Shown here: in pieces, positions 57,405 to 64,000 of the stretch
Layout: every line of letters begins with the position of its first letter
How positions within the stretch are numbered: the stretch's first letter is position 1
NCBI GenBank assembly: GCA_020746875.1
Contig: JAGTJL010000009.1
Span: 2,418,001 to 2,482,000, forward strand
Length of the DNA: 64,000 bases
Direction of reading: 5' to 3'
Origin: Rhexocercosporidium sp. MPI-PUGE-AT-0058
Lineage: Eukaryota > Ascomycota > Leotiomycetes > Helotiales
The notes under the pieces: generated by a model
What the model was told of the DNA's origin: nothing
The model's database searches: none
What the model saw: the letters and a program-made list of their open reading frames with translations, nothing else
Program-made: the position numbers and the translations under genes

Positions 57405-60400
57405 TCACAAAGCATTCCTCTCGAAATCAATCTCAAACTCCCTCTCCCACCCCTCTGTCCCAGCCATCGTCCTCCACCTACTTGGGCCCTTAACACTCAC
57501 CAACGAATACGGTCTCTTAATCTTCTCGTCCCACTTCGAATCATATTTCCCATTCTTCTTAAAATGACTGTCCGGCTCCTCATCATCCACAATATCCCTC
57601 GCGCTCTCCACCGGCACGAACTCCAACCACCTCCCACTCGCCCCATATTGCCCCTCCTCACCGTCCCTCACTCTCCCGAAATCCCATGCCAGTACCAGCT
57701 TCTGCAACCGCGTATCAACTCGCATTCCTAGATCTGCGAATATAGAGAACGCGATCGAGAGACTGCTGGCAGCGTGCTCCCTGGCTCGTTTACATTTCCG
57801 TCCGTAGTATCCGGGCGAGAAATCAATGTTGGGATGCCAGGATTTTCGAGGGTCGTTGAACAGGAGTGTATTTCCTGAGAGGAATATCACAGACCATGCC
57901 ATTAATTCAAGGGGGTTCAGACCGACGTTGTTCACGAGCGTAGGATCTGCACCTGCGGCTAGAAGAGTGCGGATGTGGTGGAGTTGGTGAGAGGCGCAGG
58001 CGTAGTGGAGGGGTGTGTCGCCTTGAGAGTCGCGGACGTTGATTGCTGAGGGTGAGGAACGGACGAGGACGAGTTGGAGGAGGGAGGCTGGTGCGGTGGT
58101 TGGTTGAGGGGTGATGGGGACGGGATCGTCCCACCGTCTTTGGGGGTTCTCGCGGCGGAAGATGTGTGGTGCTCCTGAGTGGGGAGGGAGGGTAGAGAGA
58201 ATATGGAGGAGGGTGAGGGATATATCTCTGTCTATCATCAGATCCTGTTGAGAAAAGGGACTTGGAATTCGATCTAAAATCAGAAATAGAAAGTCAGAGA
58301 CATAGGGCATGTCGTAGAAATTGTCTTGGCTATGCTGTAAGAGTACTTCTCCGAGGATAGTTAGGTTCTCGGTGAAAATTTGGGCACGGTCGGGTGTCCG
58401 CTCTAGATACCCGCCTTTGCCTTGGGAGAGGAGGGATAGTTGGTCTGCGACGGGAATGAGAGGGTCAGCTCCCATGTTGAGAAGTTGCTTGACCATTGGA
58501 AATTTCTGATTCCTGACTGCCATATGGAAAGCTGTAAGCCTGTCGATTGTTTCTTTAGCATCAACCTCGATGCCTTGGTTTTTTATGCAGTCGAATATTT
58601 CTTGGTCCACTCGTGGATGACGTGGAAGTAGCATGAGGAGATGCAGACAAGTGAGTTGGCGACTCGCTGTCTTCATCGTAGCATCTGCTCCACGAGCGAG
58701 CAAGTACCTCACTAATTGCGTCCTGCCATACAATATAGCAGTATGTAGACTCGTCAGTCCTCTCCACTGACTCTCTACATTCCAACTCAAATCCTCAACA
58801 AGGTACTTGACAATATCAACATGATCATGGCGAACAGCAGACCACATCAGAACATCCTCGAAACCGGGCTGCAGCTCCAAGCATAAGTCCAGCGCTTCTC
58901 GAATGCTGTCAAAATCCCCAAATCCCAACCTAAGTCGTCTTTCAGGTCCATCGTCTTCTGAAACCAAAAGACCCAGTGGCGTTTGAGAGAACTCGACAGG
59001 TAGCCCAGGGACTCGAGCTCGAGCGAAAAACATCTCCAAGATGTCAAGATCCGTGCATGGTGTCTCAAGAAGTAGACAGCCTTTTTGTGGATCGTCAGCT
59101 TCGATTTTGCCTTTGTATTCCTCATAAGCGAATTTTGCTCCAAGCGTCAACAAAATCCTAACGACCTGTGCTTTCTGATGGACGACTGCCCATCGAAGAG
59201 GCGTAATTGATCGACCTCTCAATTTAGGGATCTCAGTAGGTGTTTGATTCTTAAAGTGCTCAATGTCGCATTTGTAATTCACATCTGCCCCATTCTTAAC
59301 CAAAAGCCGGGCGAGTTCTTTCATCTTGCCGTCATTATCCATGTTGACTAAGTAATGCAGCGGTGTTGGCGTGGCGCAGAATACGTCGTCCGAAGCCCAC
59401 ATAGTCAATGGCTGACAACTTGCTCCCCGGCTGATCAGTAATTTTGCGATCTCCGCATGCCCTTTGTTCATTGCGCAAAGGAGAGGCGTTCGGAGAGCGG
59501 GAATTCCGTTTTGAGCGTCGATATCGCATCCAGCGTCTAGAAGAGCCTTGACGGCGTCTATATAGCCGAATGTTGCTGCTATATGGAGAGGAGAGCCGAA
59601 AATGAAATACCTTGGGGGCTCAAAGTAGCTGTCTTCCTTGAGTTTAGCCATCACGTTCAGGCTTATCTTCGCGATTGCTGACTCTGCTGCAAAAGCTTCC
59701 TTCGATTCGTCACTGATATTGACTTTGAAATTTTCGATTTGCTTGAGGAGTAAACTTGGGTTGCTGAGATCGAAATGCGGGAGGATGTCATCCTTGCAGC
59801 TGATGATCTTTTGATGGTGGGCGTCAAATGTGTCTCGTCGAGCCGCAACGTGTTCCCTGTAGATAGCTGCAAATCGTGTACTCAAGTTCTTGAGAGCAAT
59901 TTGAGAACCTTCAAGACTCGCCTCACACAGCCAATTCTGTAAAGCCTCTTCAGAAACATCGAGTTCCACGCTATAAGCTGAAGCTATGGCGTAAGCTGTC
60001 GCCTTCCCTCTGTTGCAACCAATCTCAGCTGATTTCTTGATCAGTTCGATTCCCTGCTCGATGTCTTTTGGGACTCCCAGAGCCATCAGGGAGCATATAC
60101 CAAGCTCGTACGTCCGATTCGCTTCCTTTGATTTCTGCTTATCCACTTCGGCCTGTTCTTCTTCTGTCGCTTCGTTGACAGTCCCTTGGAGTTTTAAGTC
60201 CTCAAGACTACATTCATTGTCACTCAGTACATCAAGATCTATATTCTCCTCAACTTTATCTAGAAACGGTTTGTCCGAGTCGTCAACCTTATTAGCACCA
60301 ATTGAGCTGTCGACATTATTGGAGCTCGAAGAATTCGAACTATCTTCCGTCGACGGTACATATGGTGGATGATATTGGTGCAGTGTTATCTCTAGATCAC

Positions 60401-62509
60401 GGAGGAACTCATACGGTTTATGCGCATACATTACTAGATCAGATAAGATCTGCCAAGCTGTTAGAGATGGAGAATTTGAGCTAGGTCTGGATTGAATTAC
60501 CTCATCATGAAGATAACCGCTGCGCCACACATGTTCACCAACTTTCTCTTCCTCCTTGTAAAGATGCTTACAAGTGTTCAAGTCATGTTCAACGTTGTTC
60601 AGCGAGCATGGGCACTTTTCAGAGATAGGAGAGATCTGCAACTGATTCAGTCTTTGTTTGTAACCTTGAAGGATTCCAAGAGGTACAGAAACTTACATTA
60701 AATCTCCAAGCCGCTCTCCATCGTGGTCTCTTGGACTTACTGGATATCGAATCTACATCCAGATATGCCCATCTGTTGTCTCTACTGACCAAAATGGGAT
60801 TAAAATGATCTACTCCATACCCAAGCGAGTATGGCAGATTGCGCTTCTCACCAGTCTGTGTGAAACCATGGAGTAGAACCGCAAATTTGTGCCAGTAATG
60901 GCCTTGATCTCTGCCCTCCACAACCGGACAACTGATTGGAGAAGCAGGAACGATCAGTGAGAGGGGATCTGCCTCGATGACAGAGAAGAATGTGTTCGCA
61001 CGCCAATGTTTTGAGTCGACCACTCCTACTTCGTCAACTAGATCGGCGATGTGTATTTGGTAATCATCCACGTCGGATATATCTGCGTCTTCATCCGATA
61101 CTGGCTCTTTTGGCAGACCAGGAGTACCGGCTGGGTCGGAATTTTGGTTGCAGTACGATATGATGTGGTAGAGCTTAGGATTCGCCAGTCTTTCTGAGCT
61201 ATGCAGAGGCTGAATGGTCAAGATGGTGCTTCCATCCTGTTGAGGTCTGAAAGCTTCTTCGCTGGCCTGTTTGGAGTCTAGAAATCTTCCAGAGCTACAG
61301 GTGTTCAAAGTTTCTGTTTTAGTACCATCCATATCCAGTTTATCGAATTCAAAGGAAAGTAGAGCTGGCACTTTGTTGTTCTGATTTTCTGGTCCGATTT
61401 CGCCGTTATTGAATCGCCATACTTTGCTTTCTTCTAGACTTAGATCACCCGATGCTTCATATGAATCACTCATTGGGATTTCTGCGGCTCTTTTCAGGTG
61501 GACACCTAGTTTTGGTTGTGTATGCTTGCCTCCATTTTTTCGACGCTCACGGCGACGTAATCGTCCACGGTTAGTTGGCGGGTTGACTGATGTAATGACA
61601 GCTGCCTCTATCGTCGTGGAAGCTTTGCTGAGTTCCGTATTTTGATTCTGCATTTGGAGTTAGCCTATTCTTTGGGGACTTTATGCTACGTTATATTACC
61701 AATGAGGCTCCTCCAGTACGAAGCTGCCTCAGCACAGCTCTGCGTTTTCGACCTCGTCCTTTCGGCGTAATTGATGCCTCAGCTTCAATTTCGGTGGATA
61801 ATGGCTCTAGCACCAAATGTTTCGTAATGCCACTCCTTCCCTCAAGAAATGAAGACTTCTCCTTCCCTTCTGCCCATTTCGACCTCCAAAGACTAGTGTA
61901 AAGCCGACCCACGACTTCCGGCAGTAGCATCTGGCTGTAGTCCCCCGTCCTTTTCCGCATAGACTGTTGAGAGAGCTCTAAGTTTCCATCAAAGATCACG
62001 GCAAGCCTGTCTTCCCAAGTATTCTTTTCGACCTCAACGTTGAACAGAATGACCGCTGGGACCCATTGGTCTGCGGTACTCTCCGAGCTGAGTGGAATAT
62101 ATAATCTGAAGCGATCTTTGCAGATTTTCTCAACATCGACTCGAGTCAGACCTTCTTGATAGTACCTGTGGAGATAAGAGGCTCCACCCCAATCACGAAA
62201 ATGAGACTGAAACTTAATCTTTAGGTCGATCGCTGGTATTTGCACAATATCTGTGTCGAAAATTTTGAGATTCGGCTCTTTTTGCGAATTTCGTGTCTGC
62301 CATGAAACATTTCCGGGAGAGCTTAGAAGGCAGAAGTCTCGAGGGATGGATTTGAATTCTTTGGCATCATCTCTGTTCAAAGAGAGCTGGCGAGGTCGTT
62401 CAAGAAGGGGATATGAGTACAATCGATACCTCTTGTCATGGACTATGTCATCCAGTAGCTTGAAGAGTATTGGATGTTTGATATCGGGGTACCTCTCCCA
62501 CAGAGGCAT
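57405..62509 (-). CDS. Large Sel1-repeat and ankyrin-repeat protein, divergent from the HeLo gene
   Basis: Three exons (61700-62509, 60697-61647, 57405-60635) give 1663 residues. The N-terminal ~580 residues show no motif I recognise. They contain aromatic-rich globular-looking segments (FQSHFRDWGGASYLHRYYQE, HYWHKFAVLLHGFTQTGEKR) and a basic linker (RGRLRRRERRKNGGKH). Two or three Sel1-like units follow (YELGICSLMALGVPKDIEQG, IELIKKSAEIGCNRGKATAY). Scattered ankyrin repeats come next (GSPLHIAATFGYIDAVKALL, TPLHYLVNMDNDGKMKELAR, TSLHTAILYGRTQLVRYLLA, TPLHYACASHQLHHIRTLLA). Such repeat proteins bind other proteins, and in fungi many belong to NLR- or kinase-like signalling architectures. Here no NACHT, kinase or HET domain is visible. 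An upstream exon cannot be excluded, but only 386 bases separate it from the divergent HeLo gene. Confidence 0.85.
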
Positions 62510-62895
62510 TCTGATATGCGAGCAGCAAATTGAGTTGAAGATGATGAAACTAGTTGAATTGTTGCAAGTGTTCCAGAGATGAGGAGCACAAACCGCATCC
62601 CTGATTTAGCGAGACGAATCCACACCCCTGTCCATCAATCACGGCTGACTTGCATGGCCCCCAAAGGCAGGGTATGTGAAACCCCAAGCCTCTCTACAGC
62701 CGCTGAATGCACATTTGTGTAGTCGCACTGCCTCAATTCGGACATCTCCAGTAATGATCAGTCATCAGCGTGCTTCTGTCCACAAGACTAGATTACTTCT
62801 GGGTTTCACCAAGAGTCTGACGAATCTTTGGCTTGTTGTTCATTTTGGAAGCTTTCAGATAATCCACTGCTATCTGTGAGCATTGCAAAACAAAC
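62510..62895. promoter_or_regulatory. Shared divergent promoter of the Sel1/ankyrin and HeLo genes
   Basis: Two start codons face away from each other over 386 bases, so the genes probably share control elements. The sequence is AT-rich without a clear TATA box on either side. Confidence 0.6.
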
Positions 62896-64000
62896 ATGGA
62901 GCCTGTTTCTTTTGCAATTGGGATCGCTTCTATTGCGTCCGTTTTTCAAACTTGCATTCATGCCTACCGCACTTTGGCGACGGCAATGACCATCGGGGAC
63001 GCAGCTGTCACTCTGGATATCCAATTTCAAGTGGAAGAGTTGCGACTACGCATGTGGGGGCGAGATTGGGGACTTCTCAAGGATGAAGAAGAGCGGTCAA
63101 AACCGAAAGGAATTCCCGACGATGATTCTGATTCTGATCCCGAGGACAATACTTCTGACGACCAAGAGTGGGCAGTGGCAGATAAAAAGAATGCTGATTT
63201 TCTCGATGATATCGACGATAACTTCCAAATTCCTGGCCTCCAAAAAGTTGCGATAGACGTCCTTGGTCGAATTAGTAAATCGTTGGAAGAATGGCGGTCC
63301 ATTACAGAAAAATACCAGGCTGGGGCAAAGACAGCCGGTTCTGTGGTAGATTCCGCATCTGTAGGCCAGTCGTCAAGAGAAGCATTGTCCAATATTTCTG
63401 GCAAACAGGCAAAGCAAGCCAAGGAAATCTCGATTCGAACCAAAATCATAGCGAAGGGTAGGTGGGCCTTGAAAGACAAGCAGGATTTGGAGGTGATTCT
63501 CGCTAAGCTTACCCGCTTCAATGATGGCTTGCAGAACCTTCTTCCCAGGCGGGAGAGAGCGAGCCTAAATCGGGGTCTTGCTGGAGAGCTGCTCAAACTA
63601 TTGGAGGACGGATCATTGCTTAGATCAAAATCACATGTTGACAAACAGCTTCGCCACATCGAAGGGACAAACGAGTCGAAAGCTGCTCGGATCGTTGGCT
63701 TGAAGCGTTTGAATAAGACCGAGACGGTGGAGAAGACTGCAGAGATTGAGGGGCAAGATGTCACTTCAGATACCGCAACCCCATTCGCAAAGCCATCTAT
63801 TTGGATCGAAGGATCGCCAGGGAGCATGCAAATTCCGTTTGAGCAGTTCCATGGCCTTCCAGAGCCAAAGATAACCAAGATGGAAACCCATGACGATACA
63901 GGTCGCTGGATCAAGGGGAAATATGTTCCACTTCCGAGATCCAGGGCCGTGTACTTTCCAGCAATACATGTACCTACCAGCCAGGGTATACAAACCGATA
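62896..64000 (+). CDS. HeLo-domain protein, 5' part, runs off the window
   Basis: A frame opens at ATG 62896 and stays open to the last base (368 codons, no intron seen). It begins MEPVSFAIGIASIASVFQTC, the hydrophobic N-terminal helix of the HeLo (prion-inhibition and propagation) domain, and continues RLRMWGRDWGLLKDEEERSK with the family's characteristic RLxxWG segment. A long helical stretch to about residue 230 includes KGRWALKDKQDLEVILAKLT and FNDGLQNLLPRRERASL, also typical. In HET-S and related proteins this domain forms a membrane-damaging cell-death executor, triggered by an amyloid motif or by a fused NLR. The C-terminus here is outside the window, so the triggering domain is unknown. 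The sequence after residue 260 is not recognised. Confidence 0.9.
   Translation, partial: MEPVSFAIGIASIASVFQTCIHAYRTLATAMTIGDAAVTLDIQFQVEELRLRMWGRDWGLLKDEEERSKPKGIPDDDSDSDPEDNTSDDQEWAVADKKNADFLDDIDDNFQIPGLQKVAIDVLGRISKSLEEWRSITEKYQAGAKTAGSVVDSASVGQSSREALSNISGKQAKQAKEISIRTKIIAKGRWALKDKQDLEVILAKLTRFNDGLQNLLPRRERASLNRGLAGELLKLLEDGSLLRSKSHVDKQLRHIEGTNESKAARIVGLKRLNKTETVEKTAEIEGQDVTSDTATPFAKPSIWIEGSPGSMQIPFEQFHGLPEPKITKMETHDDTGRWIKGKYVPLPRSRAVYFPAIHVPTSQGIQTD

Noticed and set aside
60473..60515. Intron-like segment (GTAATT donor, CTAACAG end) in the Sel1/ankyrin gene
   Set aside because: Its 43 nt would shift the frame; the unspliced frame continues cleanly into the rest of the protein.

Overview
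The window is nuclear DNA of a filamentous ascomycete (Pezizomycotina), most likely a leotiomycete-type fungus. The evidence is spliced genes with short introns (mostly 45-65 nt, with GT or GC donors and CTAAC/CTGAC-like branch points), single-copy fungal orthologues (Pot1, importin alpha, Dur3, Mkt1, Dug3, Mgm1, Zrg17, a Rax1-type RGS protein) and filamentous-fungal families (2EXR, NACHT-ankyrin, HeLo, fungal kinase-like/ZZ). The class-level guess is inference. No tRNA, rRNA, CRISPR array or intact transposon was seen. Exon coordinates are my own reading of splice sites and were checked by frame continuity.

Layout. 1-5 kb: 3' end of a single-pass membrane protein gene, an NmrA-like reductase gene, and Pot1 on the minus strand. 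5.3-7.4 kb: importin alpha, divergent from Pot1. 8-10.6 kb: a frame-broken kinase-like gene with a ZZ finger. 10.7-14.2 kb: a 9-bp minisatellite and a gene-poor stretch. 14.2-19.2 kb: the urea transporter gene DUR3 and, convergent to it, a 2-oxoglutarate/Fe(II) oxygenase. 20-23 kb: MKT1 with a long N-terminal extension. 23.4-29.1 kb: four small minus-strand genes of unknown function. 29.1-33.7 kb: gene-poor, low-complexity DNA. 33.7-35.2 kb: RGS/Rax1-like. 36-36.8 kb: a small Cys-rich acidic protein. 37.5-43.9 kb: a 2023-residue NACHT-ankyrin NLR-like gene. 44.7-54.4 kb: a conserved block of DUG3, MGM1, ZRG17 and a two-pass membrane protein. 54.7-57.1 kb: a 2EXR gene and a broken tandem relative. 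57.4-64 kb: a 1663-residue Sel1/ankyrin protein, head to head with a HeLo-domain gene that runs off the window end.

The conserved genes cover telomere capping, nuclear import, urea uptake, glutathione degradation, mitochondrial fusion and ER zinc supply. They show no common pathway. Between them lie accessory loci of the kind linked to fungal self/non-self recognition and regulated cell death: the NACHT-ankyrin gene, the decayed kinase-like/ZZ gene and, most notably, the head-to-head Sel1/ankyrin and HeLo pair. That pair is the best candidate here for an undescribed system.
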